Made by a program: the position numbers and the translations under genes
DNA from: Piscicola geometra
Taxonomy: Eukaryota; Annelida; Clitellata; Hirudinida; Piscicolidae
NCBI GenBank assembly: GCA_943735955.1
Contig: OX030958.1
Span: forward strand, 3,589,031 to 3,653,030
DNA: 64,000 nucleotides
Reading direction: 5' to 3'
Notes under the pieces: generated by a model
Told to the model about the DNA's origin: nothing
The model's input: only the letters and a program-made list of their open reading frames with translations
The model's database searches: none
Part shown: one piece after another, positions 1 through 25,475 of the stretch
How the letters are laid out: every line of letters begins with the position of its first letter
Position numbering within the stretch: position 1 is the stretch's first letter

Positions 1-1626
1 CAATCAGAAGAACGAGGAAACAGTGCATTGGTGCGCGAATATGCACTCGCGTCTCGCTGCATTCAAAGAATCAAAGCGCTATTGCTCCACTTCTCTACAC
101 AGATCACCAAACTCACGACCAAGAAGCCCAAACAACCATTCATGTCTCACAGAGACTTTCAAACGTTCAAAAAAAAGTCTTTAAAATATTATTATTTTTA
201 AGGTAGCCCGGAGCTCATTATTAAATGGGAAGATCTTATGAATGATAAAGCTGGCACACATCTCAAAACAGCAAGAACACCATCTTCCAGACATCATAGA
301 TTATCCGAACAAAAACTCTGGAGCAACCAATTGTTTGTCATGCGCTCGGAGACAACGAAAAAAACAATTAAAAGAAAGTCGTGTGGCAGTTTGAGAAAGT
401 AAGCAAGTCTTCATTAAATCATTTTCTTACTAAGCTCGTTAGGTTCTTTTTCCTGTATGTGTGTTTGTGTGGTTGTTTCTAGGGGTGTGTAGGTCAATTT
501 GTATTTCAATAAGTTCTTTATATTTTAAAATAGATACAACTTGTGACATGAAATTTAATGAAATTATTCGCTTCAGTGTCTCGAAGTACGAGGACATTCC
601 AGTTCTGCAGTTTAAATTCACTGATTAAAACTAAGCGCCTCATAATTTGAAATAAAACATGCCCACGCTTGATGAGGCACCAATCAGTTTAAATTATTCA
701 TGCATGCACACACCGTCATTACTCTCTACTTTTACTGCGCTTCTGCTCTTTCCATAATGTTTCTTCTGCTTCCATTCCTTTGTTTCTTATCAGTTTCTTT
801 GCATATTTAAATGCATACAACAGAAACGTGACTTGCTGCAGTTGCACAAAACCTCTGAAAGACACTTGTAAGCTACTCATTCACCACCACGAACAGACAT
901 TCTTGCCTGAATTGCATGTCATTGTTTTGCACTGTTTGTATCGCTTATGTTCTTTTTTATGCACGCGAGTCCCGCAAACACATCAAACGAGCGTGCAATA
1001 AAAGCTTCTCGGCGGACAAAGCGTGCCACAATGCAGCGATTAATGAAGCCACTGAATTCATCGGCACAAGGCTCCTATGTAAGTTCCATTGGGTTGTTGA
1101 GGCTACAAGGAAGATCTGTGAGGATGAAGAACATGTTTCCCTCACAAAGAAATCTAATGAGAAGAGAACATGTTTGAGACTGTCATCTCATTTGAATTCT
1201 TTGAAAAATCAAAAAATATTTTAACGCAATTATTTCTGATCGAAAATTCTACTTATTTTGTTAAATTCACAATTATTTCATTTTTGAAATCAACAGCTTG
1301 TGATTGAGTAATGAAATATTTTATAATTTACTTCAAGTTCGGCACAACCACTCCAACAGGCTAAGAAAAATACGCCATTGATTAGACAGCGCCCTAAGAG
1401 ATGTTCAATCAAAGAAATCACATTGAATTACATACACTGAACGAGACGATCGAATGTTTCCACAAACTTTCTAAATCTAAATTAAACAAACGGCGATAGA
1501 TTGTTGCTTGAGAGAGAAACAAAAACATTTTTGAAAAAACGTGCGTGATGAAGTCTTGCTGGCATGAGACAGAAACACAGTGAAATGTCTGTTTATCAGC
1601 CACTCAACGTCATTTTCATTCCATCT

Positions 1627-1868
1627 CCGTTTTCATCCTCATCATCCTTAACATCATCAGCATCATCATCTTCTTCTTCCTTCTCCACCTCCTCCTCTTC
1701 ATCATCATCAGCAGCATCATCACCACCACCATTCTCATTATCATCATCATCATTATCAGCTTCTTTGATGTCTCCCTTTCCGATCCTAATAGCTTTCCTT
1801 CTACTGCTGTCATCTCCATCATCCATGTCTTCCTCCTTATCATCTTCATCATCATCCTTCTCATCGCG
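1627..1868. repeat. Degenerate TCA/TCC-rich trinucleotide tract
   Basis: The + strand is a run of TCA, TCC, TCT and ACC triplets, imperfect throughout. It opens a Ser-rich frame on + and an Asp/Glu-rich frame on -. The amino-acid composition follows directly from the repeat, with no domain at either side, so I treat it as an old decayed microsatellite and not as a gene. Confidence 0.75.
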
Positions 1869-3302
1869 TTTCTCATCCCCTTTCTCCTCTTCCTTTTTCA
1901 AGAGTGAGTACCACACTGGTTCGAACGCCATGGGACGTTATTCCGACGAAGGTTCGTCTCTATGTTTTCACCTATTGATGCACGCTATTACACCAATATG
2001 ACACTCATTGAATCATTATCAAATTATTTAGTTTTATTGTTAAATACCTTATAATTTCCTTTATCAGCCTCATCGCCATTATTATCTTCAAAAAATTTTT
2101 ATTAAAATAAATTTTTAGTTTCATCATAAGTAAGGTTCTGTGAAAGGCTGGTTGGTGATGAGTCCTGTTGGCTGCTTAAAGTTGATTGGATGACGTAGAA
2201 ATTTTTTAAATTCAAAAATATTTATTCTTCGTGGTTTTTTAGGCAGAGTGAAAAAACTGGTCATTTTGTGACAAATAAAGTTTTTCTAATTTCTTTAATT
2301 TTTCGTTTTTGTATAAAAGTTGCCGTTTGTAATTGAAAACTGTGCATTCAGGAGATTAGTAGAAAAGCACAAACGTAGATGCCATACTGGAAAAAACGCA
2401 GCAAAAAGCCTTGTTTTCGGAAACGCTTAATCAATAATTCAAAAATAATTATTTGAAAACTTTGAATCACTAATGGATGCAAAAGATTTAAACAAAATGA
2501 AGACTTCAGAGAAAGACGAAAACTATCCGAACGCGCGCTCATGAAACACTGGTTTATATTTGCAGGCTCGCAAGAGAAATGGCCGAAACTGGATGCCGCC
2601 ACTGATCCGGGATTAGAACGCACAACCCGTATATAAATTACGTGTTTGAATTATCGCACAGAGGGATAATTACAGCATGTGGTGATGGATGTCGCAGGCG
2701 CGTATTACAACGGGATTATGCGAACGTTGCAGCGTCCGTTGCGGTGGGACGCGCGTAGTTGTTCGAACGAGGCAGATGGGCAGATGAGCGGTCACATTAG
2801 AGTTTTCATTAATTAAGAAGTGGTTTTTATGGAGCTGTAAAGAAATGCTAGCGTCGAAGTAATGAGCGGGCTCCAGCACGTAAGTGATAACGGCAACATG
2901 ATTAACTCATAAACCAAACAAAAACAATACAAGAAAATCAATAAAAAATTGTTTCCAAAAACATTCTGGAAATAACTAAAGTAATTACGAGGATTAAGCT
3001 TGCCAAAAAATGTTAAAATATCAAAAAAATGTCAATCAAACGTTTGAATCCATTCTTAAATGGGTAAAGGGATAAACAAAAAGTGAAAAGGCATAAAAAT
3101 ATAGGGAAAAAAAGTAAAAACACAAATACAAAATTTTTTAAAAAATCAATAAATGAAAAATAAAAATACCAAAAAGAGAGGACGCGAAAAACAGGATGAC
3201 CGATACGCATATAAAAAATCTATACCCTCTAAATTGGTCCGCAACACAAAACGGAAACTGCTAGTTACGATATACCACGATTACTCCACTCCACTCAAGT
3301 CA

Positions 3303-3620
3303 CGCACACACGAACATCCCACACACGCAAACACACATAAAAACACACAAAAACTCACACAAGCACATAAACAAACACACACAGGCACGGGTTTCTTTGC
3401 TGACGTCACATGCAACATCTGATGGTATCGCTAAAAGACATAAAGCATTGCCATATCTCAGCCACCATTTGCATAAGAGCCCACACGCTCTTTCCTTCTC
3501 AACCACATTATTGTGTGATGTGTGTATGTGTGGATTTGTAGAGATATATGCACGTGTGTGAACTCATGGGTGTGTGCCCGTGTGGATGGGATCAAGTGTG
3601 AAAACGTGAATGCGTGCGGG
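3303..3620. repeat. CA-rich tract followed by TG-rich tract
   Basis: About 100 bases rich in CACACA (3303-3390) are followed, after roughly 120 ordinary bases, by about 100 bases rich in TGTGTG (3511-3610). Both are imperfect. The two arms are roughly complementary, so a long imperfect hairpin is possible. Confidence 0.6.
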
Positions 3621-6600
3621 CGTAAATAGATCTATGGACGAGGTCTTGTAGTGCGATACGCGATCGATATAGACAAGTATATTTATAGAGAAAGATTTTT
3701 GAATGGATGTTTATTATGTTCAGCGAGGAAGTTAGGGCGAAAGGAAGAGGAAGGATGGGAGTGAGGTGGTGACTGGGTGGTTGAGATGGAAACTAAGGGT
3801 GTGTAGATTTTAAGACTGTGTTATGGATTAGAGTTAGGGGAAGGGTGGATTGTTGGGTGCATGTCAGCAAACATTCATAAAAATATTCTACTTAAAAGTT
3901 CAGTGAATAAATATTTAAGTAATGAAGATAAATGAAAAGAGTCTAAATAAATTGTGAGCAAACAGGAACAGAAAAGCCAGTTAATCAATTAAATGCCAAT
4001 TAGAGCTTAACTAGCAGACAAAATGGATATTCTATAATGGATATAAGAAGGACTAACCGAGAGACTTGATACCGACTCTTAGGAAAGAGTGGTCGAAGCT
4101 TTTGCTGCAATGCACTGTGGCATATGTGTTTGAAGGCCGCCTGTGATGATTTCAATCCATTCTTACTTCGACTTCTTTTAAACTTTTGAAACCTTTTTTG
4201 TTATTCATGACATGCGCGTACATAGCATGTTCAAATGCACATTTCTACACGTACATGTGCACATCCATACACCGATGTGCAAGCTCATATATACATAAAG
4301 ATCTAAAGACCAAATCTCTAAAGATATGAATGCAAATGAGGTTCCATAAACTGCAAAGCTTCCTAAACACATACACGAAGGCATTCCGCCATGTCCCCTT
4401 CACGCTAACACTTCTTTTTATTCACTAACGTCCGTTTCCTACTCTGACGGTGTCCACCTTTTCATTCCCAACGAACCTTCCTTGCCGCATGGAGGCAGAG
4501 ACGCTGTTTACTGCGGCTGGAGCAGATGAGGCAAGATTGATTGGAAGCGATTATGGGATAAATGCCGAAGGATGATGAAATGACGGGTGAAAGAAAATGA
4601 GAAAAGGGAAATGGAATTGCATGGTTGGAAAGATTGTGGCAAAAGATGGAAGAAATATGAGAAAGATAGAATAAGGTTTATAAATTTTATGGCACGGAAA
4701 CTCTGAGGTATCACTTTTAAGTGTCGATTGGAAAGACGGTTTGCTGAAAACCTTTTCTCCGCCAGTAAATTAATATTCATTCAAGGGTTTAGTTGTTTGA
4801 AAAGATATTTCAATAAATTCAGTAAATAATTTAGTTGAATTAAACAAATAATTTAAAATATTTTTAATGATGTCGACCCCTGATGCATGATAATCGGCTG
4901 AGGCGCAGATGGTACTTAAACACCCTTGAATGTCCAATGAAGGGAGGAAGTGTGAAGAGTTGAATGGAAAAAGGGGTTAGACTGATTGGAATTTCACGGT
5001 AATTGAGACTTTCAAATAGAGCGCCTCTTTAACGGGCCGTTTTCAGGTTTAGAACTATTTGATGGCTGTTTGTTTGAGGCCTCAAATAGATTTGACTTTT
5101 AATGTCTGCTGGCTTGCCTTTATGCAGACCGAGCCATTTCTTTCAGGGGGTGCCTATCTTTGAGACTCTTTATCGAAACATCGGTAAAATACTTCCATCA
5201 TCATCCTCAGCTTCTAGGAAATTACTATTCGTCTTTCGCCTTTTCATCATTAACTGCATCACCTTCACTTCTCACACAACACATTAAATCTGGCACTAAT
5301 AGGCTCTTCCATCGCAACCACCTTCTAACATCTCTTCTCACAATTGCAATCCCATAAACACTCGTCAGAAACTTCGAAACAATCCGTTCAAATTGACTTG
5401 CAACACCAATCAATAAAACCATAAAGCTCTGTCTTGAGGCATTAAAATTCCCATCTAACAGCTTGGTTATAGGCTGGTGCATGGCTCGAATGTAGCGGTA
5501 GATAGGTCTTTTATTGCGCTGTGAAGACACCGATGAAATCTTTAAAAATGCGATCAACTCTTTGCAAAGTGCTCTGTAATGCTGCGATGACACTTTGAAA
5601 GTTTGTGAAACGATATAAAACTTGAACTGTCTTTATGACCACTTTTGATATGCTTTTGACTCTAGTTTTATATCACTTTGATTCCAGTTGCAAGAAGCAA
5701 TAACAGCATAAGAAAAGTTTTGCGCTCAGTTAAAAAACAGATTCATGAAAAAGCGGGAAAAAACTAATAAGACAGTGGATTTGAAAGGCGAATAATTTAA
5801 TAATATTTATATATAAAATTGTTTTCAATTTCTAATATTATATGGAAATAAATTGTCACCAAGTTACTTCATAAAGTTTTTACGAATAAAATATGTTAAT
5901 AGGATTTAATGATAGGAACCTACATCACGGCAGTTAGATAACTCAGAAGTTAAGTTTTGGAATGGTTGAAGTGTTATGCGGTGATTGCATGACTTGCCTC
6001 TCTAAGCTTCGACACCTCTTTCGATACGGTATGCCTGGATTAAGGCCACAGTATGAATGAGAGAATTTCAAAAATAAAAGTAAAGTTGAAAATTAAAAAG
6101 GTAAATTACTAATAATAATGAAAACTAGTTTTATAGAACGTCTATACACAATTTTAAAAACCTCATGGAACATTTTTTTCAGGAAGCTAAGTTTTCATCA
6201 TCGGAAAGGGTGACAATTTCAAATCGCTTGTAAAAATGCGCCCATTACACTCATTTCAAATTGAATGCAAATCCAAATGATTCTAAATATTTATTCGATA
6301 CGGTCAAGAACATACTTCCATCCAATGGCACATATAATCAATACAAAAATAATTAAAGTTTGATCTTTTAGCGATGAATTGATAGTTTTTAAATGAAGTT
6401 TTTAAATGATTCACACTCCATTATTTCGAAGATGAAAGCCTTCGAAGTATTGTTGAAGAAAAAAAAACTAAAAATGCACATGGAAAATAAGTAATAAATA
6501 ATATTTTTTTAACGCAACTTGCTCCATAAATCCCAGAGTTTAAAAACCGGCAGCCAAATGAGAAATATGAAGATAAAAAAATATTCAAAAGACGAAAAAA

Positions 6601-9600
6601 CAATAAACTATATTAAAATACATAAAGATGAGTGAAGCAGAAAGAGGAATGATCATGAAGACAATGCCGCAAGATTAAGTGCCTCATAAAACAAAACGCA
6701 TCCTCCACTGACCTTCTCACGACATTCCATCACATGCATACATACAGAAAATGCAGCAAAAAGTCCAAACTCTCAGTTGTTACTACTAATAAAGTTTCAG
6801 CCACTTATTTCAGTATTTGTTATAATAAACCTGCTTCCATTTATATCCAGCGTATTTTGTTACTGCCCTCAACAAGAAAAGAGTCCATTATCATTTCTTA
6901 TCACTATCTCAACAGCACTATCACTCTAGTTAAATAATTACACAATATCCATCATATTCACACCTTGCGATTACACACGCCAAACTAATCAAATAACGTA
7001 TAATTTTTCCCCATTTCACTTTTCCATGGCACTTGTATATTTTATGAATCTTGGTTTTCGTGCCAAATTTCGTTTTGTGGATTGCTCACTAGATTAATTT
7101 ACACCCAGAAATTATTTATTTTCGTGTCATTTCATAATTATTTTAAACAAAATTCTAAAATTTCCTATTTTCAATTTTCGAAACACACTTATCTAAGAAT
7201 ACTCAAAAATAAAAATAACAATTTTTAAGTGTCTTGTTGCTTAGAAACGAAACTTTATGAATCAACTTGAATGCAAACTGAATTACTTTCAGCGGAGTGA
7301 CATTGTCGAAAGAACAAAGTTTGGAAGAAGAGAAGCGTTTGAATGAGACTCCAGAGTTCATTGATGGAAAAAAGTCCTAGTAAGATATCTTGGCAAAACA
7401 TCGTTTTAGAGAAGACTTCATAGAAAAAATAGCGACGAAAGAAGCAGTGTTTAACAAGTCTCAAAATCTTCAAATCTCGTTTTTCTTATTTTATTTAAAT
7501 ACTTTTACGAGATTTAAGCAAAAGTGGATGCAAACGACCAAGACATCTTAGGCACACGAATTTGCATTTGAAATCCTCGAACGCATGCTTCTCAGGCCTT
7601 GGAATGCGCTGTTCTTATGTAGATCAGCACACTTAAGGCGTTTTATTCCTACCACGGAGATCTACGCTATCGCCGTCACTGGCAGGAAATCAAGGAATTA
7701 TACTTTTGGAATTTCATTTCAATAAACTTTATTGAAACTTCTTCTGTGAAATTAAAAACAATCCTTAGTTTTTAATTGTCGCAGAGCTATCCTAGAAATC
7801 GGCTCCTTGATTAAATTATATATTTTAAAAATATTTTTAATCTTTAAGTTTTTAATACGTTTTTCACCTTGCTACATGAATTTTTCTATATACTTACATG
7901 CTAAAGAATCCACATTGATTCATAAAAAAACTCCCATGCCTAGATTTACTTTTGGTATAAATCCACTCCTCCCACACACAATATAGACTTATCGATTCGG
8001 CAAATCAGGCAAGAATTTTTTAATTCAAAAAATAATTAAGACACACCCCTCCGCCAAAGCTGCTGCGTACCTATCGTTGCCATAGGACTTTTAGTTATTC
8101 TACATTTATTATTCAACAGGAAATATTGTTTCTATTTTGGCTTTTATATCGTTTTGATTTCGTTAAATAGATTTTTTCAAGTTAATGCTTTTAAAAAGTA
8201 GAATATTGTTATGCTGTTTACATCCATTAGAAATGGAATGATCAATCAATCCAGTGGCTCCCCGATTTGAGGCTTTAGCGACAAGCAACTTTAACATAAC
8301 TCTACACAGATCCATCGTTTTCAGAGTTTCAATGTCCTAAAGATTTTCTGAAATTTTTTATGAATAAGCATTTTTTTGTTGCGTTTGAAATAAAAATGGG
8401 GAAAAAATCATAGAAATGTTGTTGCTTTAATATAACGTCATCAAAATGCAAATCAAAAATAATGTTGGACGCGAAAAGTCGAAAGAGTTATGAACTTGAG
8501 AAAAAACAATAAAAAAGAAACTTTTCCTGCGAAGTTTCCATCTTCGAAAAAAGGATATGCGAATTATTTTTGTGTAATCAAGCGAGGAGAATTCTTGGCA
8601 GCCATGATGCTGGCCGCCTCTGATTTCCATAATAATTTACTCATCTCCGAAACAACCTTTGTTCAAAAGAATCTCGCCATGTTTGCAGTGACAATATAGA
8701 CTATAACATGACTATATTGTATAATTATGTTTCCATTTTGCATAAAATGAACCATGCCTAGATTAAGATATTTTGATGAAGCTGTGTGCAAGACCGCTCA
8801 AATAGTCTATTAAAGCTACAACACACAAACACCCTTTGTGTAAGAAAAAGGTCGAATGCTAAAAAAGGTTTATCGCCAAGGTGACAAACGTGCTTTCACT
8901 TACACTTGCACTGTGAAAGATTCTGAAGGGACTCATGAGAAAGTTGGAGGGGTGCTCATGGTGGAATTGGAATTTTGGTGATGCTGAAATGTATGTGGGG
9001 GTGGTGATAGAAAATGTTGTGGTTGTGGAGACAATGTAGTAAAAGCAATAAAGTGGGGCGGTGTGGTGGAAGTTAATTGGGGATATAAGTAAATTCCGGA
9101 GCGATTGACTGCTCGAATGTTAGTAAAGCTTCATATTTGGGTGACGTGGTTGAGTATTAAAGTTGATTAGGTGGCTGATTGATGAGTTGGTGTTTTAATG
9201 GAATAGTTGGTAGAAAGGGGGAAAGAAAGAATGGCATGAATGGTGATAGGTGGATGGTTGGTGGAATGGATTGATGCTGATTGATGGGAACTGCTGTCAT
9301 TATGGGAAGGTGATTTCAATCAATTAATCCATCGTCTAATGCAAGTCGCCTGTATATCGACTTTGCGTAGTCTTAAGAGAATTTGTTTTTTTCTTTTTAA
9401 AGTAAGAATAATTTTTAAATTTGAAATAATAAAAATTTCGCTTTGTTTTTATGAAGTTTATAAATAATGAAGCTTTTTATTTCTTGATGTCAAATACACG
9501 TGCAAAATAGATCTGACGTGAAGGCTGGTGGAGCAGATAAAATCTAAAAAAAGAAAAAAAAGACTTTTAGGAAGATTATCAGAAGTCGTTTTCATGAAGA

Positions 9601-10355
9601 CAATAGCGTTATTCCAATAATTGTTGTTTCTATTCAATATTGCAAGATGAAGTTTTTTTACTATTCAAAGACCGTTGAATAATTTCTACTACAATAAATT
9701 CTTTTTATGAATTCGTTTTTCAATTTTATTTTTTAGAATTATTTTTTGAGCACTTAAGTCCGGAGTTTGAAAGAGCCCTTAAACCCTCTTCAGCAAATGT
9801 AAGCTTCTTTAAAATCAATCGAACGATTTTTCAATTATGTAACATAAATTATATTTAAAACTAAAATAATATTTTTTATTCATCTTTTTCATCATTTATT
9901 TTTTAAATATATTTTGTAGCTTAAAGCAAGCTTCAAAATAAACAAACTCGATTCTAATAATTATTCGATTATTATTGGAGGAACTACCAGAATCTTCAGA
10001 CATTCATAATGTGAAGACACAATCTTTTTTCTAAAAAATAATTGGTTCTCATTTTGGACATAATTTATTATAAAACTCGAATCTTCAGTCGGTCAATAAA
10101 GGTTCGTTAAAAATTATTTCTTTTTTTGAAAATGTGAAAAATGAATTATTTTGAAGTTTTAAAAGATTTTTGGTTTTTCGCTACTCTTTTATTCTCAATA
10201 CTTCGTCATTTTAAAGAATATTTAACATACTATTTTGAAACCACCATGCGTCAGAGAGACCCCAATGCATCATCCACAAAGCATTTTCATGAAGTGACTT
10301 TTTCATAGCCTGCAAGCTTTCCACTAATTTATGTCCTTGCCTTCACTCATGCCGC

Positions 10356-10439
10356 GGGCTCGAGTCTCCTATCGACGTTTACTGCGTGCTGACGAGCCCG
10401 TTTCGAGGAATACTCGAACACGCCTTGAAACGTCGATAG
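10356..10439. other. GC-rich nested inverted repeat
   Basis: A perfect 12-bp inverted repeat, CTATCGACGTTT (10369-10380) and AAACGTCGATAG (10428-10439), encloses 47 bases. Inside is a hairpin with stem TTCGAG / CTCGAA (10402-10407, 10413-10418), extendable by three pairs past a one-base bulge. A further pair, GGGCTCG (10356-10362) and CGAGCCC (10393-10399), competes with the outer stem. The patch is much richer in G+C than its surroundings. It could be a structured RNA, a regulatory palindrome or a transposon remnant; no known RNA family fits. Confidence 0.4.
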
Positions 10440-13363
10440 ATGTTCTTCGCATTTGTATCAGTCGTCGAATAGACAAAAAAGACACTTAAGAGCGAGGAAA
10501 AAACTCTAAAAAGACGTCTAAAGTGGCTTTTCTCTGCGTTGTTCATGTGCCCCTTACAATCTTTTTGTTTTCAATTCTTAATGTCTTCAATTATGCCCAA
10601 GAAAGTATCGCTTTATGTGAGTTATTATTCATTGTTTCTATCATTGATTTTTCACAATGAAAGTTCTTCTCGAGTTCATTGAATTTTATTTTTTCGAAAC
10701 AAATGGCTATTTGAATAGGCACTTGAAACTTTGAATTTTAAATTAATGACAAACACTCTTCTCAAAGTTTGAATTAATAATAAAGCTATTTATCACTTTT
10801 TTTCTCCAATTATTCATACTTTTATAAAGACATTCATCATTTCAATGTTTCTATCCTACACACGCCATCCTTTTCTCACAAATAAGGGCTCGAAAAAATA
10901 TAAAAACAAAGTTTTGACATTTATAAAAACAATTTTTTGAGCTTCAGACGTTTATTTTATTCTACTACAATTTCTTTTATTTCTCAATTGTATTTCAGAA
11001 CAACTTGATTGACAACTATTTTTAAAAAATATTTATACATTTTTAAAAACAGAAAATTTAAAACCATTTGATTATAATTTAAAATAAAAAGTTGAGCTTC
11101 AGTGGCTGCCTCTTTAAAGTGACTTCTGAAGCATTTAAAGCTCAAAGTAGCTTAAAAAAACGTTTTAAATTGTAAATTTTAATTAAAAGTTTTAATAGCA
11201 TGTATTTGTAAAAGAATTTTAGAAATAAAAACTAAGTGTGAAGTTTTAAAATATTGAAAAATATGTATAAATAAAATTCAAAGTTATTAAAAATCTCGAA
11301 TTGAATAAACTGAATATATAATGTAAGAAAAATGGAAAAAGCACTGAAAAGATGCTTTGAAAGGTTTGGTGCAGTCACTCGATTTGAAAGTCATAATAAT
11401 AAATCTAAACGCCTTTAAGATCTTGGCTTCTTCGGGAATGATCAGCATCAACGATAAAGTGAAATTGAAAATAACTCTTCAAGCAAAAATGACCTTCATT
11501 CTGACACCTTTAAATACTTCCAAACAAACCTGTGTATATATATGTTTAAGTTGAAGTATTTATAAGAAAAAAAGAAACAAAGCTTTCTAGTCTTAATGCC
11601 AAAAGGGCGGAAAGAGATGATGGGTAGGAGGATGTGGCTTGAACACAGGGTCGTGTGGGTGAGTGACAAGGAGTGGCATGCTGATGGGGCTGCATGCGAG
11701 AGCGAGTATTCAGGAGAGGAAGCAAGAGCTTTAGAAAAAACACGCAAAAGAATGACAGTTGAACAGCAGTTGAAAATGAATGTATTTTAAAAGTCAATTC
11801 TTTTTCATTTGAGAGCAAGATCAGAAGGTTTTTCGAACAAGAGGGTTTCCATAGATTTGAATCTCAACTGATGAAAACCTTTTCTAACTTATCGATCTTT
11901 AACTGTCTTCTACTTGACTTTTTGATACTTTTAAAAACGTGTTTACAATTCTTTGTAGAATATGTACTTAAGAAGATCAAAACTTGAAAGAGAAAATGAT
12001 GCTTCTGGTTGCTTGTTCAGCGACTTTCCTCCATGCACACAGCTCACAGATTGGAATAAATTTCACGATTAATTGCCTCTCAACCGCTTTTCTAAGAATT
12101 GTTTCAAGAATTAAATTGAAGAAAAATTTATTGAATATTTTATTTAGGTTTCTAAGACCACATTAAAATTGAAAGTTATTAAAAATTAAGATAGACGGTG
12201 TTAGAAAATAAATTCTCGATAAAGCACCGGATACTAAGAATATATCTTACAACTAAAAATAACATGTAGATGAAATGGAGACTTTGAACGATTGAAATCT
12301 GTAAAAATTATGTTTGAAGCGTAAAAATCAATGAGATTTCAATTGCAAAATAAAAGTTCTATTAAATTTTTAAAGATCACAACTAAATAGACATTGAAGC
12401 GTAATGATTAAGACAGTGGATATTTCAGACAAAAAAGAGCGGTCAGGTCGTGGGAAGCTGATAGCTGCAAATTCTCGAAAAAATCGGTAGCTTCTAAGAC
12501 TGTGAAAGCTTTAAAGCGACTAGATAAAAAGTGTCAATATGCATCCATGTGACATGCTTATGTGGCTTTTAAAGTAAGTGCTTTCTGCTAAGTGCCCAGT
12601 TCATTTGTAGAAAAGATGGTAAGTTTGCGATTATCCTCAAAACACAGTGGCGAGTTTTCATTGTTTGCAAATACTTCAAGAAGCTTTTTAGAAGCCATTT
12701 CAAGTTATTTTTTTATATTTATTTAAAGTTTCAAATAAAATTTAATATTCCAAAAATAGGTTGTTGAAAGTAGAAAACAAGAATTGTATTTTAAATATTT
12801 ATGAGAACTCACAAGTCTTAAAGGCTGTTTTCTCCGCTCGTAATTATCATTCAGGAAGTAAGTGAATGAAGAGTTTATCTTTTGAAGATCTTTCCATTGA
12901 GTTCTTCTGTTTTTTAAACTTTTAAATTCAATTCTCTTTTTAAACTTTAAGGAAAAAAACTTGTTTAAATAATTTCTCCATAAACAACCAAATAATGAGT
13001 AACCTTCTACGATTATAAAGTTTAATCTTTTTCAACCTCAAATAGAATAGTTTAATGATTTTTAAACTCAAAAAACCAAAACTTAAATCAAATTCTTTAT
13101 CGAGTATGATCTTTTACTGCTTTTCCAACCACGCTTTATTGTAATTGTAACGAGCCTTCATCCACTCTCTATCGGCAATAACCGAAAGTACATCAAAAGT
13201 ACAAATTGAACACAACTTTTATTTCTTTTTTACTCTTTTACTCATACACTCGTTTTTATTTTTAAGATTTTCATTTCATTTATCTATGTTCGATTAACCA
13301 TAATATTTTCAGCGTGTCATTTCTTCATTAACTCCACCAATCCATTCGTCCACCCTCTTGCAG

Positions 13364-25415
<12,052 letters not shown>

Positions 25416-25469
25416 CACACTCTGACGAAGAATTCCATTTGGGAAAAGGTGCCATGAAACAAAGAAGCA

Positions 25470-25475
25470 AATAAA
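25470..25475 (+). promoter_or_regulatory. Polyadenylation signal of gene 1
   Basis: A canonical AATAAA hexamer lies 55 bases after the stop codon of gene 1 and is followed by T-rich sequence. The 3' untranslated region would therefore be short, about 80 bases. Confidence 0.7.

Larger units (their letters stand above)
1..13363. other. Non-coding or undetermined region upstream of gene 1
   Basis: I find no exon here that shows both good splice sites and a recognisable protein. Open frames are short or built on simple repeats. The first recognised exon of gene 1 enters in phase 1, so at least one upstream coding exon (start codon, signal peptide) must exist. It may lie in this stretch or further left, but I could not identify it. 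Local oddities are a TCA/ATC-rich tract near 1.6-1.9 kb, a CpG-rich patch near 2.69-2.80 kb, CA and TG tracts near 3.3-3.6 kb and an inverted repeat near 10.4 kb. A 122-codon minus-strand frame at 5225-5593 has no recognisable similarity. Confidence 0.6.

Noticed and set aside
1911..1935. tRNA box-B-like words (GGTTCGAAC; also near 2757 and 63050)
   Set aside because: The sequences beside the loop cannot form the T stem and no A box or acceptor stem is present.
1564..2001. Ser-rich 145-codon frame and acidic minus-strand frame
   Set aside because: Composition follows from a degenerate TCA/TCC repeat, and no splice-supported extension was seen.
5225..5593. 122-codon minus-strand frame
   Set aside because: Longer than its neighbours, but no motif, no neighbouring exons and ordinary base composition. 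In 64 kb of six frames one such frame is expected by chance.
10369..10439. Hammerhead ribozyme
   Set aside because: CTGACGA and GAAAC are present next to the stems, but there is no room for stem I and stem II is not flush with the core. Kept only as a structural observation.
11496..11818. Overlapping + and - frames around 11.6-11.8 kb
   Set aside because: Somewhat G+C-richer DNA, but three frames are open at once, none with recognisable protein features or clear splice partners.
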